In this document: positions 21,861 through 29,801 of the stretch, piece after piece
Numbering within the stretch: position 1 is the stretch's first letter
How the letters are laid out: each line of letters begins with the position of its first letter
Source of the DNA: a virus
DNA length: 38,074 nt
Strand: one strand, 5' to 3'
Virus record (IMG/VR): IMGVR_UViG_3300045241_000012
Span: 1-38,074 of that record
Translations under genes and position numbers: made by a program
Notes under the pieces: generated by a model
The model's database searches: none
What the model saw: the letters and a program-made list of their open reading frames with translations, nothing else
Told to the model about the DNA's origin: nothing

Positions 21861-22421
21861 TCAGGCCCGGTTGCGGGCGAGTTGCAGTAATTGAAGGCGG
21901 CGCATGGCGATGCGTCGCGATTCGAGTTGAGGGTCGGATTGCTTAATGGCGCTGACCTGCGCCTGGGGATTTGCCGGGACAGTCACAACGCTCGCTTCCA
22001 TGACGTCTATCTCTTCGAGGTAGCGAACGCCGTTGCGCTTCTCAGCAGACTTCACCCGGTAGCCAATGCTCATGCCCTGCTTGCGGCCTCGTGCCTGCTT
22101 CTCAGCAAGGCGCTGGCGCACCTGTTGGGCATCAGGGGTTGAATAGAACTCAGCAACAATGAAGAGCCCGCGATCGTCTTCTTTGGCGTCAACGATCGTG
22201 CCGAGCTCTTCTTTCCAGTTATGGCCGTTGCAGAGAAAGCCGGATGCCTTGAAGTCTTCGAGTGAGCGGGCAAACGCACCGGGCACGATGACCTCATTGG
22301 CGCGATCGACATTGCCAAAGGCGGCGGCGTAGCCTTCGAGGATGCCAGGGCCATCACCTGATGCGACTTTCAGCTCGAGCTCACAGTCTTTGTATTCAAT
22401 CTCGTGATTTTCGTTGGGCAT
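21861..22421 (-). CDS. HK97-family prohead protease
   Basis: A 186-residue serine protease that cleaves the capsid delta domain. It has the family order: I-L-E-G-Y-A-A-A-F-G-N-V-D near 27, P-G-A-F near 46, the catalytic His in L-C-N-G-H-N near 65, K-Q-G-M-S-I-G-Y with the catalytic Ser near 116, and M-E-A-S-V-V-T-V-P-A-N-P near 140. I chose the ATG at 22421; a TTG start at 22466 would put a perfect hairpin inside the coding part. No Shine-Dalgarno site is visible; instead a strong hairpin lies 10 nt upstream. Confidence 0.92.
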   Translation of the reverse strand: MPNENHEIEYKDCELELKVASGDGPGILEGYAAAFGNVDRANEVIVPGAFARSLEDFKASGFLCNGHNWKEELGTIVDAKEDDRGLFIVAEFYSTPDAQQVRQRLAEKQARGRKQGMSIGYRVKSAEKRNGVRYLEEIDVMEASVVTVPANPQAQVSAIKQSDPQLESRRIAMRRLQLLQLARNRA

Positions 22422-22431
22422 AAAAGCGAAA

Positions 22432-22463
22432 GCGCCGCAACCCTTGGGAAAGAGTTGCGGCGC
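22432..22463 (-). promoter_or_regulatory. hairpin directly upstream of the protease start
   Basis: On the minus strand GCGCCGCAAC, a 12-nt loop and GTTGCGGCGC form a perfect 10-bp stem. It is followed by TTTCGCTTTT and then the protease ATG. The shape is that of a weak intrinsic terminator or attenuator, and it may also limit ribosome loading on the protease gene. Confidence 0.65.
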
Positions 22464-22520
22464 CAATCTCCGATTGAGACCCTCGCGGGGATCTCGGCCA
22501 CGTTGTAGAGCAGCGATGTT

Positions 22521-22718
22521 CTACGCCTTGATTAACACAATATCTTGTGGTTTGTCCAGCTTGCGCGAGTCCTTGGCGTAGGTGGTCATGCGCGAACAAT
22601 CGTCACAGCGCACGCGCAAATAGGTATTCAGCAAGCGCACTTCGGCAAGCTGACGGCCGCACCACGAACACCTTACTGTTTCAGGCTGCTGCGCCTTCTG
22701 CTGTACCACTGATTCCAT
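22521..22718 (-). CDS. Com-like zinc-finger protein
   Basis: A 65-residue protein with T-V-R-C-S-W-C-G-R-Q-L-A near residue 15 and V-R-C-D-D-C-S-R-M near 36: two CxxC pairs separated as in Mu Com, the zinc-finger translational activator of mom. The ATG at 22718 overlaps the MuF-like gene by 38 nt. A GTG three codons later (22709) has GAGG 9 nt upstream and may be the true start. Com-like genes occur in head operons of several phages. Whether it acts on the XF1762-type gene elsewhere in this genome is speculation. Confidence 0.65.
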   Translation of the reverse strand: MESVVQQKAQQPETVRCSWCGRQLAEVRLLNTYLRVRCDDCSRMTTYAKDSRKLDKPQDIVLIKA

Positions 22719-23310
22719 CCTCGAAGACAATCTCGCACCGGCATCTCGAGCCGCATTGACTCGCACCTATCGGCGGCACCTGCTCGATCGGATAGACGCC
22801 GGCGAGATCGGGGCAGTCCGTGCAATGCTCGGCACCGGGATCAAGCACGCGCCTCACATACTGGCGCCCGTTATCGCTCTCACGCAGAACTGTGTGATTC
22901 GAATAAGAGGCGTAAAGCGATTCCTGGTACATACCCGCACGGTTGACCGTTTCAGCCGGCGTGACCTTGCCACTAATGAGGTCAGTTGCAAATCGCATCA
23001 GATAGCCGAGTTGCCTGCCGATGAAACTACCGACTCGCTGTAGGCGGGTCGCTGTCAGCGCCTCAGTGCCTCCGTAGGCTGCTGCGGCCATGGCCCCCTG
23101 ACCCAATCTGATCTCGGACTGCATTGCCATCTGAAAGTCACGGCCACTCATCAATCGGGCATTCAATAGCTCAGCCAAACGCTCAGTGCGACGGCTCGCA
23201 TTATCGACAGTCTCATTGATCCAGCGACGAAGCGTATCCGAGCGCACGGCCCTGCCCGTAGCCTTGTCGATGAATCGCTGCCGTGATTTTGACCAGGCGA
23301 ACTTCGGCAT
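22681..23310 (-). CDS. MuF-like minor head protein
   Basis: A 209-residue protein in the normal place for a MuF-type minor capsid protein, two genes before the protease. The C-terminal part has the conserved cysteine cluster: R-R-V-L-D-P-G-A-E-H-C-T-D-C-P-D-L-A-G near 155, then P-P-I-G-A-S-Q-C-G-S-R-C-R-C-E at about 179-193. The N-terminal two-thirds is helical. MuF-type proteins sit inside the head near the portal and are often ejected. It overlaps the stop of the capsid-like gene by 1 nt. Confidence 0.82.
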   Translation of the reverse strand: MPKFAWSKSRQRFIDKATGRAVRSDTLRRWINETVDNASRRTERLAELLNARLMSGRDFQMAMQSEIRLGQGAMAAAAYGGTEALTATRLQRVGSFIGRQLGYLMRFATDLISGKVTPAETVNRAGMYQESLYASYSNHTVLRESDNGRQYVRRVLDPGAEHCTDCPDLAGVYPIEQVPPIGASQCGSRCRCEIVFEDGISGTAEGAAA

Positions 23311-24248
23311 CAGGTAAGCGTCACCTTGTTGAGTGCAAGCGGCTGCACGACATAGAACGCGAGGCGGCTTTCACCGACGATGGTGACGATATTCTTGATG
23401 ATATCGTCGTTGACGTGGCCGATGATGATGGTCGCATCCTGCCTGCGATAGATGACGCAGCCGTTAACCAGATCACCGACAATGCCGGTATTGGCCGGCA
23501 CCGCATTCGAGTAATAGACCGGGACGCCGTAAAGCACCTCAGTCGCGCGAAACGGGTCGTAGCCGTAAGCGTAGCTTGGCGCTGCCGCTGTAATGGCCGA
23601 AGCCGCATTCGCAGGATTGAGCAGGATGGCATTCGGCGTATAGCCTGCGCCCCTGACAGCTGCGAGTCCTGCCTGGATGCTTGCCGCGCTCGCAATGGCT
23701 GCCGCCGGCGAAAGCATGCCGAATAGATTCGGCGACGTTCCATTGCCCGCGATAACCTGCGCCTCTTCGCCCTTGATGACAGCAACTCGCAGGCGGTTCG
23801 TGATGTCGTAGCCCGCCTGACGCGAATCATCTAGTGCCTGAGTTGTCACCTTGATCCACGCGGCAATGGTCTGCACCGGGACGAGAATGACACTTGCGTA
23901 ATCCAGGGCAAGCGCGGTTTTTACATCAGCAGTCAGCGTGGGCACGGCCAGCCCGAAGGCCGTTTCGCGCGTGATGTTAATGGTCGTCGCGTTTGTCGGC
24001 ACTTCAGTAATCAAATTGAGAAATGTGGCGAGCTGGCCGCGGGTGGACATGTAGCCGCCCTCATTGCTCACCATCGTGATCGGATCGCCCGCCGCTTTCC
24101 AGTTGAACGGCACATTGAGATTCACCGAGTACCTGTCACCGACGCGGTGATGATCACGCGCCAGGTATTCTTTGCTCGCAATGAAATGCTCACCGAGGGT
24201 GTGCGGGCGGGTGACTTCTTCGAGCTCATAACGTGTTGCTACGGTCAT
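23310..24248 (-). CDS. second HK97-fold capsid protein, no delta domain
   Basis: A 312-residue paralogue of the major capsid protein. It shares the same landmarks in the same order: A-A-G-D-P-I-T near 53, V-T-T-Q-A-L-D-D near 142, G-N-G-T-S-P near 170, G-L-A-A-V-R-G-A-G-Y-T-P-N-A-I-L-L-N-P near 193-211, Y-G-V-P-V near 234, and N-D-D-I-I-K-N-I-V-T-I-V-G-E near 280. It lacks the N-terminal coiled-coil delta domain. It has a strong AAGGAG site and lies between portal and MuF genes, an unusual location. Both copies look intact, so a mixed capsid, a vertex protein or an alternative head are possible. Confidence 0.88.
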   Translation of the reverse strand: MTVATRYELEEVTRPHTLGEHFIASKEYLARDHHRVGDRYSVNLNVPFNWKAAGDPITMVSNEGGYMSTRGQLATFLNLITEVPTNATTINITRETAFGLAVPTLTADVKTALALDYASVILVPVQTIAAWIKVTTQALDDSRQAGYDITNRLRVAVIKGEEAQVIAGNGTSPNLFGMLSPAAAIASAASIQAGLAAVRGAGYTPNAILLNPANAASAITAAAPSYAYGYDPFRATEVLYGVPVYYSNAVPANTGIVGDLVNGCVIYRRQDATIIIGHVNDDIIKNIVTIVGESRLAFYVVQPLALNKVTLT

Positions 24249-24439
24249 GACGTTCTCCTTTTAGGCTTGCCTTCCTTGGCCGCCTTCTCACGTAGTGCAT
24301 CCGCCAGGTGGATCAGGTCATCGCGCGACTGGGGGCTGATGAAATCAAGAAACGCGCGCCGCTCTGCCGGTTTCGCCCGACCAAACGCATCCAGAAAGTC
24401 CGTGAAGAGGGCAATGACTTGTGAGGCGTTGTCAGGCAT
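24245..24439 (-). CDS. small helical protein between portal and capsid genes
   Basis: A 64-residue protein, predicted as two helices (SQVIALFTDFLDAFGRAKP and RAFLDFISPQSRDDLIHLAD) with a basic end (KEGKPKRRTS). It overlaps the capsid-like gene by 4 nt (ATGA), so the two are translationally coupled. No family recognised. A scaffold or a small portal/capsid accessory is suggested by position only. Confidence 0.68.
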   Translation of the reverse strand: MPDNASQVIALFTDFLDAFGRAKPAERRAFLDFISPQSRDDLIHLADALREKAAKEGKPKRRTS

Positions 24440-24447
24440 AGATTCCT

Positions 24448-25917
24448 TCAGGCGACCTGCTCGGCATCAAGTAATCCTTTGGCATCAGGCGGCGCCGTCT
24501 CGTCCCACCAGGCCGCTATCTCATCGAGATTGTGCGGTAACGGGAGCATGCCGACATCCTTCTTCGATGCATCCTGAGTAGCCATCGCGGCAGCTCCAGA
24601 ATCGGCGGGGAATAGCCCCGGCGCCATCGACGCTTGGCCAGCCGGCATCGGCTGAATGAAGTACACCTCGTCTTCAGGCTCCGTCTCAAGGCCAAGCGCT
24701 GAGCGGCACTCAGAGCGCTTCTTGATGCCCGACTTGTAGGCCAATGATTCGCGCGTGAAGAGCTCATTGCGGTCAGGCTGAAGCGCCTGCACCGCCGAGC
24801 GATCGAAGATCACCCGATACGTGTCGTCCTCAACGCCTGGCCACGTGCCCTTATCGGTAATGATGGTCTCGTAGAGCAACTGATCGCTGAGTACGGCCGT
24901 GATGTAGTCCTGCGTCGGGATCACGAAGTTGGTCCACGCCTGTTCCTGCGCGGCCTTGAGGTTCGAGTAGATGCTACGTTCGAGTCCGACTTCGAACCCC
25001 AGCACGATTGCAGGAACCCCAAGGACAGCGCAGACTCGAGACTCAGGACGGCGAGATACCTTTTCGACGGCCATCTGATCAGGCGAGAAGCCGAATGCGG
25101 TGATGTCCATCGGCTTATTGAATACCAGAGGCTTCCCACGTAAAGCCCCGGATGTGCGCTTCTGGATATCGGCATCCATATCCGGCGCGCTCATCTTGTA
25201 GATGCCATCCGATGTGGGTTTTGGGGCAACGAGAAACGCGGGTATGCCGAAGTTCTGCATGATCTGGGTGCTGTAGATGGACACTTCCTGATCAACGGCA
25301 ACCTCGTACATAAGCGAGCGCACTGGCGCAAGCCCTAGCAGTGGCCTGTTGGGATCGATGCCGTAACGCAGATGGATGATGTCTTCGTAAGGAATAATCC
25401 CAGGCAGTCCCTGACCCGAATATCGGTAGTAGATCGTTCGCTCGTTGTTATCGGGTTCTATCGTCCATTCAGGGATAACGGCACGCGAATCGAGCAGCCA
25501 GAGCTCAACCACTGCGCCCTGGTCATTGCGAGCCTTGTAGAAAAAGACGTTGCCGTAGACGAGCCACCAGTAGGCAAATGCTTTCCAGTAGGTGATGCCC
25601 GAATAGTAGGGATTCGGATCAGCGATCAACTCGACCAGGGGATGATCAGGTATCGGCTCCCATGTCTTGACGTCCTTCTGCTGGACTACCTGCATCGGTG
25701 CGCTTGGAATCGTGGTACCTGCCCAATTGACGCAGGCCATGACAAGCGAGCTCATCGTCAGATCAGACGAACCCTCGAGCGGCACAAACGGGCACTGATC
25801 GGGCCAGGAAGGGAAGAAGCCAGTCGCATAAGGATGGCCCGCACTTGCACTGCCGCCGCCGACGAAGCCACTCCAACCGGCCGCTACTGCCTCCTTGACT
25901 CTCGTGATCAGATTCAT
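24448..25917 (-). CDS. portal protein (HK97/SPP1-type)
   Basis: A 489-residue portal protein. The pattern is that of the phage portal family: M-A-C-V-N-W-A-G-T-T-I-P-S-A-P near 60, V-Y-G-N-V-F-F-Y-K near 113, P-Y-E-D-I-I-H-L-R-Y-G near 177, L-G-V-P-A-I-V-L-G-F near 293 and the E-x2-Y-S-N segment near 312. The portal is the twelve-subunit ring through which DNA is packaged. It overlaps the terminase gene by 4 nt (ATGA). The last 60 residues are acidic and Ala-rich. Confidence 0.94.
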   Translation of the reverse strand: MNLITRVKEAVAAGWSGFVGGGSASAGHPYATGFFPSWPDQCPFVPLEGSSDLTMSSLVMACVNWAGTTIPSAPMQVVQQKDVKTWEPIPDHPLVELIADPNPYYSGITYWKAFAYWWLVYGNVFFYKARNDQGAVVELWLLDSRAVIPEWTIEPDNNERTIYYRYSGQGLPGIIPYEDIIHLRYGIDPNRPLLGLAPVRSLMYEVAVDQEVSIYSTQIMQNFGIPAFLVAPKPTSDGIYKMSAPDMDADIQKRTSGALRGKPLVFNKPMDITAFGFSPDQMAVEKVSRRPESRVCAVLGVPAIVLGFEVGLERSIYSNLKAAQEQAWTNFVIPTQDYITAVLSDQLLYETIITDKGTWPGVEDDTYRVIFDRSAVQALQPDRNELFTRESLAYKSGIKKRSECRSALGLETEPEDEVYFIQPMPAGQASMAPGLFPADSGAAAMATQDASKKDVGMLPLPHNLDEIAAWWDETAPPDAKGLLDAEQVA

Positions 25918-27143
25918 ATCAACCTCAACGGCTCAACGAGCGCCATCCTGAGAGCAAGCGCCCGCGCTATCACAGTGTCATCGTGGCTGCCCGATGGCGC
26001 TGAATACTGTGGCCTGCCTGTATGCGTCGATAGCGTCGCTTCGTATGCCTCGAGCTCACCCCGGGCAACAGGATCAGGCAGCCACTGCGCCTCAGCCTTT
26101 TCGAATGCCAGTGCGAGCGATTGAATCATCTGCGGCTTGGTTGCTGCCGTTGTCATAAAGCCTTGGACGTCTAAGCCGGCACTGAGCAGCGCCTCGAGAT
26201 TCGGTGAGCCTATGGAATTCATCTCGACAAGTAACTCGGCATTCCATAAATCAGCCGTTACCTTGATGCGGTCGCGCTGCTGTTGCCAGGGCAAGCGGAA
26301 GAAGCGATCAAGGGCGACCTCGGTGCGGCAATCAGCACACAGGAGGGACAGTGCTGTTGCATCCTGAATCTGGCCCCAATCGAGGCCGCCGACGATGCGA
26401 TGCCCTTCGTGATCACACGGTTTTGCGTCAGACAAGGCTGTCAGACAGGCATCGATGTTCCTAAACACCGTGCCTTCGTGCTCGATGAACTCAGCCAGCC
26501 ATTCCTGGCGATAGGTCTGGTCAGATACCAGGTCCTTCGCCATCACAGCAGCCCGCTGAATGCGCTCATTGGGATTGGCGCTCGATGGTGCGCGCCAGCT
26601 CTTATGCGTCTCGCTTTCGGGATCGAGACCGCGCAGATATTCGCGATGGAACCAGTTCTGACCCTTCGGTGTGCTGATGAGAATTGCCTTGCCTGAGAAA
26701 TCGGCAAGCGTCGGTTGAATAGCATCGGTCCAGGCGGCTTCTGCGATCATTGCGGCCTCATCGAGGATGGCAAGATGAAAGGCCTCCCCACGAATCGAGT
26801 CGGGGTTATCCATGGAGTAGATCGCGATACCACCGCCGCGTGGAAATTCGATAGTTCGATCAGCACGATTGATTGTAAGGCCATGCTTTCTGAGTGGTGC
26901 CAGCGCTCTTTCCACCTGGCGCCAGAGGGGCCGGCCGTTGCCGTAATTCGGAACAATCCAGGCAACCCGTAGGTCATCTCGAGCCGCCGTTACGGCGAGT
27001 ACCGCCCCGAGAACCGTTTTGCCCCACCGTCTCCCGGCTGCGATTATCTGTATCTGTGCCGGATGGCGTGCTATCGCGAACTGGTCCGGGCGCAAAGCCG
27101 GCAATTGAATCTCTAGTGGCGACCATGAGGGGGTTTTCCGCAT
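25914..27143 (-). CDS. terL: terminase large subunit
   Basis: A 409-residue packaging motor. Walker A is A-A-G-R-R-W-G-K-T (residues 35-43); Walker B is L-A-I-L-D-E-A-A-M near 130; S-T-P-K-G follows as the coupling motif. The nuclease domain begins G-G-L-D-W-G near 249. I take the ATG at 27143 (MRKTPSWSPLEIQ); an upstream reading to 27257 gives a basic, shadow-like N terminus. Even so, it overlaps the small subunit gene by 170 nt. Confidence 0.93.
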   Translation of the reverse strand: MRKTPSWSPLEIQLPALRPDQFAIARHPAQIQIIAAGRRWGKTVLGAVLAVTAARDDLRVAWIVPNYGNGRPLWRQVERALAPLRKHGLTINRADRTIEFPRGGGIAIYSMDNPDSIRGEAFHLAILDEAAMIAEAAWTDAIQPTLADFSGKAILISTPKGQNWFHREYLRGLDPESETHKSWRAPSSANPNERIQRAAVMAKDLVSDQTYRQEWLAEFIEHEGTVFRNIDACLTALSDAKPCDHEGHRIVGGLDWGQIQDATALSLLCADCRTEVALDRFFRLPWQQQRDRIKVTADLWNAELLVEMNSIGSPNLEALLSAGLDVQGFMTTAATKPQMIQSLALAFEKAEAQWLPDPVARGELEAYEATLSTHTGRPQYSAPSGSHDDTVIARALALRMALVEPLRLI

Positions 27144-27435
27144 CGCCTGAGAGCGTGAGATGGTCGGAAAAACCGGACCTTGTCTTTTCGTACCAGATGA
27201 TTGCTGTAACATTCTTTTCTCGGCAGAGTTCGAAGAGCGCGTTGGAGACCACTGCAATCGCTCTCGATTTGCCCTTCTTTAAAGCAGTCTGGAACGCCTC
27301 ATCCTCGGCCTTGCGGCGATAGAACGTCCGCATGCCAATGCCGATCGATTCGTATATCTGCTTCTCGGTGAGTCCGAGACCCGAAAGGCGTTCGACTTCA
27401 GCGAGGTCAATCTCATTCAATTTACGCCCGGCCAT
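26974..27435 (-). CDS. terS: terminase small subunit
   Basis: A 153-residue protein. Residues 8-60 are a helix-turn-helix region: I-D-L-A-E-V-E-R-L-S-G-L-G-L-T-E-K-Q-I, then M-R-T-F-Y-R-R-K, and T-A-I-I-W-Y-E-K-T-R-S-G-F, which is typical of small terminase subunits. These normally end near here (about residue 100). The last ~55 residues, Gly/Arg/Thr-rich, lie over the terL start in another frame and look like a read-through tail. The overlap of 170 nt with terL is unusually long. Confidence 0.85.
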   Translation of the reverse strand: MAGRKLNEIDLAEVERLSGLGLTEKQIYESIGIGMRTFYRRKAEDEAFQTALKKGKSRAIAVVSNALFELCREKNVTAIIWYEKTRSGFSDHLTLSGDAENPLMVATRDSIAGFAPGPVRDSTPSGTDTDNRSRETVGQNGSRGGTRRNGGSR

Positions 27436-27438
27436 CAG

Positions 27439-27642
27439 TCACTTCTTCGATAGCAGATCAGCGAGCATGTCCGTGTAGACTTCCAGCTTTGTCGCGTGCG
27501 TCTCGATCCTCGTCAGGATCACTTCAGTAACATCGCGTGTCGTCATCAAGTCCTCGCCGATCAGCCTTGCCTCAACTACCTCCTGGCGGTAGCGGTTTGT
27601 CAGGGTCTCTACCAGATCCGCTCTTAGGTCCAGTGCCATCAT
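27439..27642 (-). CDS. small helical protein ahead of terS
   Basis: A 67-residue helical protein (L-R-A-D-L-V-E-T-L-T-N-R-Y-R-Q-E, then V-T-E-V-I-L-T-R-I-E). Two starts compete. The first (27642) overlaps the membrane-protein gene by 71 nt and has only a weak AGAAG site. ATG at 27546 has GAGG 5 nt upstream but gives just 35 residues. The full-length sequence is uniformly protein-like, so I keep the longer start. No family recognised; the gene abuts terS with a 3-nt gap. Confidence 0.55.
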   Translation of the reverse strand: MMALDLRADLVETLTNRYRQEVVEARLIGEDLMTTRDVTEVILTRIETHATKLEVYTDMLADLLSKK

Positions 27643-27754
27643 TCTTCTGCGCCCACTTGATGAGCAGCCTGACGACGATCATCACGACAATCAGGCCGCC
27701 CACGAAGATGACGAGAACTTTGAGCCAGTCGAGCCATGGATGGGCACCGTTCAT
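27572..27754 (-). CDS. small single-TM protein
   Basis: A 60-residue protein: N-terminal N-G-A-H-P-W-L-D-W, a membrane helix at about 11-32 (V-L-V-I-F-V-G-G-L-I-V-V-M-I-V-V), then a basic, Gly/Pro-rich tail. It overlaps the repeat-rich gene upstream by 4 nt (ATGA) and the next gene by 71 nt. With the 48-residue membrane protein at the far end of the operon it is a candidate for a lysis membrane protein. The Pro/Gly-rich tail is odd and may be out-of-frame read-through. Confidence 0.58.
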   Translation of the reverse strand: MNGAHPWLDWLKVLVIFVGGLIVVMIVVRLLIKWAQKNDGTGPKSGSGRDPDKPLPPGGS

Positions 27755-28230
27755 CGCTTCTTCGGCTCAGCAGTCGGCGGCAGTCCCTGATCGGGTCGAT
27801 CGCCACCACCAGGCACGGGCTGGCCACTGATATGTCCGGGCTGCCCACCAGGCACCGGCTGACCGCTGATGTGGCCCTGACCCGGCAAGCCTTGGTCTAT
27901 ATGTCCACCGCTCGGTAATCCTTGATCGGGTCTCGCACCGCTCGGCAGATCGTGTCCTGGGTGTGCACCACCCGATGGCGGTGCTTGGCCTGCCTGCGGT
28001 GGATGCGCGACTTGCTGCGCCTGCTGAGCGGTATAGGCGATGCTTTTGGCGCACTCTTCTGCCTGCTTCGACAAGTCCTCGAGTTCGTTCTTCGCGGCAG
28101 CGCCCTTGGCGGCAACGCCTTTGAGCGCCTGGGCCAGTTCTTTCTGACGCGCGGCGATGTATTCGAGATCCTGGGCAATAGCAGCAGTGCCAGCCTGGAT
28201 GGTGTTTAATGATTGTTGTAGATCGGCCAT
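27751..28230 (-). CDS. coiled-coil protein with Gly/Pro-rich repeat tail
   Basis: A 159-residue protein. Residues 1-70 are a helical coil (Q-Q-S-L-N-T-I-Q-A-G, then E-Y-I-A-A-R-Q-K-E-L). From about 75 the sequence turns into Gly/Pro-rich repeats: G-L-P-S-G-G-H-I-D-Q-G-L-P, and G-H-I-S-G-Q-P-V-P-G-G twice exactly. The tail is low-complexity and its internal DNA repeats make it prone to length change. Placement between the spike genes and terminase suggests a virion or assembly protein, but the function is not visible. Confidence 0.6.
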   Translation of the reverse strand: MADLQQSLNTIQAGTAAIAQDLEYIAARQKELAQALKGVAAKGAAAKNELEDLSKQAEECAKSIAYTAQQAQQVAHPPQAGQAPPSGGAHPGHDLPSGARPDQGLPSGGHIDQGLPGQGHISGQPVPGGQPGHISGQPVPGGGDRPDQGLPPTAEPKKR

Positions 28231-28255
28231 GAGTTACTCCTTTGGAAAGTCAGAA

Positions 28256-29797
28256 TCAGAAACCAGTCGGATGAAAGGTGACGCCGCTCGCTCCAGCAAT
28301 CACTATTGCTATTGAAGCGCCACCACCGCTACCCGCCGAGATATTGATATACCTGATGATCCCGTTGGCTCTATTACTGGGATCGTTGAAGTGGTTGACG
28401 GGATTCCACCAGGCACCAGCTCCGTGATCGGTTTCGAAATCGACGTGGCAATCAAAGCGCATTCGGCAAGCTGAGGCATCAATGCTCTTCGGACATTGAA
28501 CAATGAGAAGGTCGCCTACGATCGGGTAGTTCGCGTCCAGGCCTGCGTGACCTTGCACTCCAACCCCGCACCGCTGAATCCAGGTTCCCGTTGTGTGCCA
28601 AAGCTCGTCACCGATAACGCCGATCCCATAATTGGAGACTGTGAGATTCCTGGTTAAGACCTGTGAGCAGGCATTGACCTGAGGAAGGCGCACCGCATAA
28701 GTCGCGTGCGTTGGCTGCGAGCCTCCCGGTGTTATTCCGCCAAAGATTAGATCGCCCTGAGCAGACATCCCGGTATCGAAGGAGACATTGCTCAAGAAGC
28801 AATTGTTCTGAATGCCAAGGTCAAGTCCATTGATGCTGGGATTATCGTAGGTTCTGAAGGTGACGCCTTCAATGGCGACATTCGAGTGATTGATGCCGGA
28901 TAGACCCGCACTGTAGTCGCCGCTCGCAAGAATTGATGCGGTCGTATCAACTTTGTCACTCTGAATGATAACTGCGCCCGACTCCTGCGGCATATCAGCA
29001 CCAGGTATGACCGGCACGTTATAGCCAATGATGCGATAGCACTCAGACCGGAAATTCCCCGGTATCTCTGGTGGGCGTGGGAAGTGAAGAAGCGCGCCGT
29101 ATAGCCCCTTCGGCCCGTTCACGCGATAGAAGCCTGGCTCCATAATCAGCGTTGCCCCGCCCTGAAGGGCATCGAGCCCAGATTGAAGGGCAACCGTATC
29201 ATCGTGCTGAACGTTGGTAGACGCGCGAGTCGCCCCAGCTGCAACGTGCAGCGTGACGGTGTTACCCGAAACGGCGTCAACCTTTGTCAGCAGGTCGACG
29301 CCAGATGCACCCGCCGTGACCAATATCCCCTGCCCAACTGCGAAGTCATTCACTGAGCCAGCCGCGAGGGTCAGCGTTGTCGAGCCTGCATTGACTGCAC
29401 CTGTGAATTTAGTCTTTGAGCCGGATGCTCCAAACGATGATGCCAGGTATTGACCATCAATGAGTCCGCTGCCGCTTCCTGCGTGTGAATCGACGTAACC
29501 CTTGGTCGCCGCCTGGAGTGCGCTTGACGAGATCGTGGGATGACCTGCGAGCGTAAGCGATCCGGTCATCGTATCGCCGTGCTTGTTGAGCGGGACGTAG
29601 CCGAGTGCCGCAAGAACGTCATCCTCGAGCAGGACGACCTCACCAGTGCGCGTGTTGAAGCTGGTGACGGGCACTACAGCGCCTCCTGAAAAGAGAACGA
29701 AGGCGTCCGTGGAAAGGTAGCCGTCCTGGGTACGCGATGCATTCGGGATCGAGAGTCTCGAGCCATCCCATTCAAGCGGTAATAGAACATCGGCCAT
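28256..29797 (-). CDS. tail spike with pectate-lyase-like beta-helix
   Basis: A 513-residue protein. Residues about 1-50 hold a fibre module with R-L-S-I-P-N-A-S-R-T-Q-D-G-Y-L-S; 60-100 resemble a G-D-T-M-T-G-S-L-T-L fibre repeat; from about 195 a beta-helix starts at D-D-T-V-A-L-Q-S-G-L-D-A-L and M-E-P-G-F-Y-R-V. The same D-D-T-A/V-A-L-Q and P-G-F/Y-Y-R pair begins the helix of the 1793-residue fibre. It is a probable receptor-binding spike; polysaccharide cleavage is possible. It has no ribosome site and likely depends on coupling to the gene before it. Confidence 0.8.
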   Translation of the reverse strand: MADVLLPLEWDGSRLSIPNASRTQDGYLSTDAFVLFSGGAVVPVTSFNTRTGEVVLLEDDVLAALGYVPLNKHGDTMTGSLTLAGHPTISSSALQAATKGYVDSHAGSGSGLIDGQYLASSFGASGSKTKFTGAVNAGSTTLTLAAGSVNDFAVGQGILVTAGASGVDLLTKVDAVSGNTVTLHVAAGATRASTNVQHDDTVALQSGLDALQGGATLIMEPGFYRVNGPKGLYGALLHFPRPPEIPGNFRSECYRIIGYNVPVIPGADMPQESGAVIIQSDKVDTTASILASGDYSAGLSGINHSNVAIEGVTFRTYDNPSINGLDLGIQNNCFLSNVSFDTGMSAQGDLIFGGITPGGSQPTHATYAVRLPQVNACSQVLTRNLTVSNYGIGVIGDELWHTTGTWIQRCGVGVQGHAGLDANYPIVGDLLIVQCPKSIDASACRMRFDCHVDFETDHGAGAWWNPVNHFNDPSNRANGIIRYINISAGSGGGASIAIVIAGASGVTFHPTGF

Positions 29798-29801
29798 TGC
29801 A

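Noticed and set aside
22422-22466. TTG start for the prohead protease
   Set aside because: It would place a perfect 10-bp inverted repeat in the coding part and has no ribosome site; homologous sequence begins after 22421.
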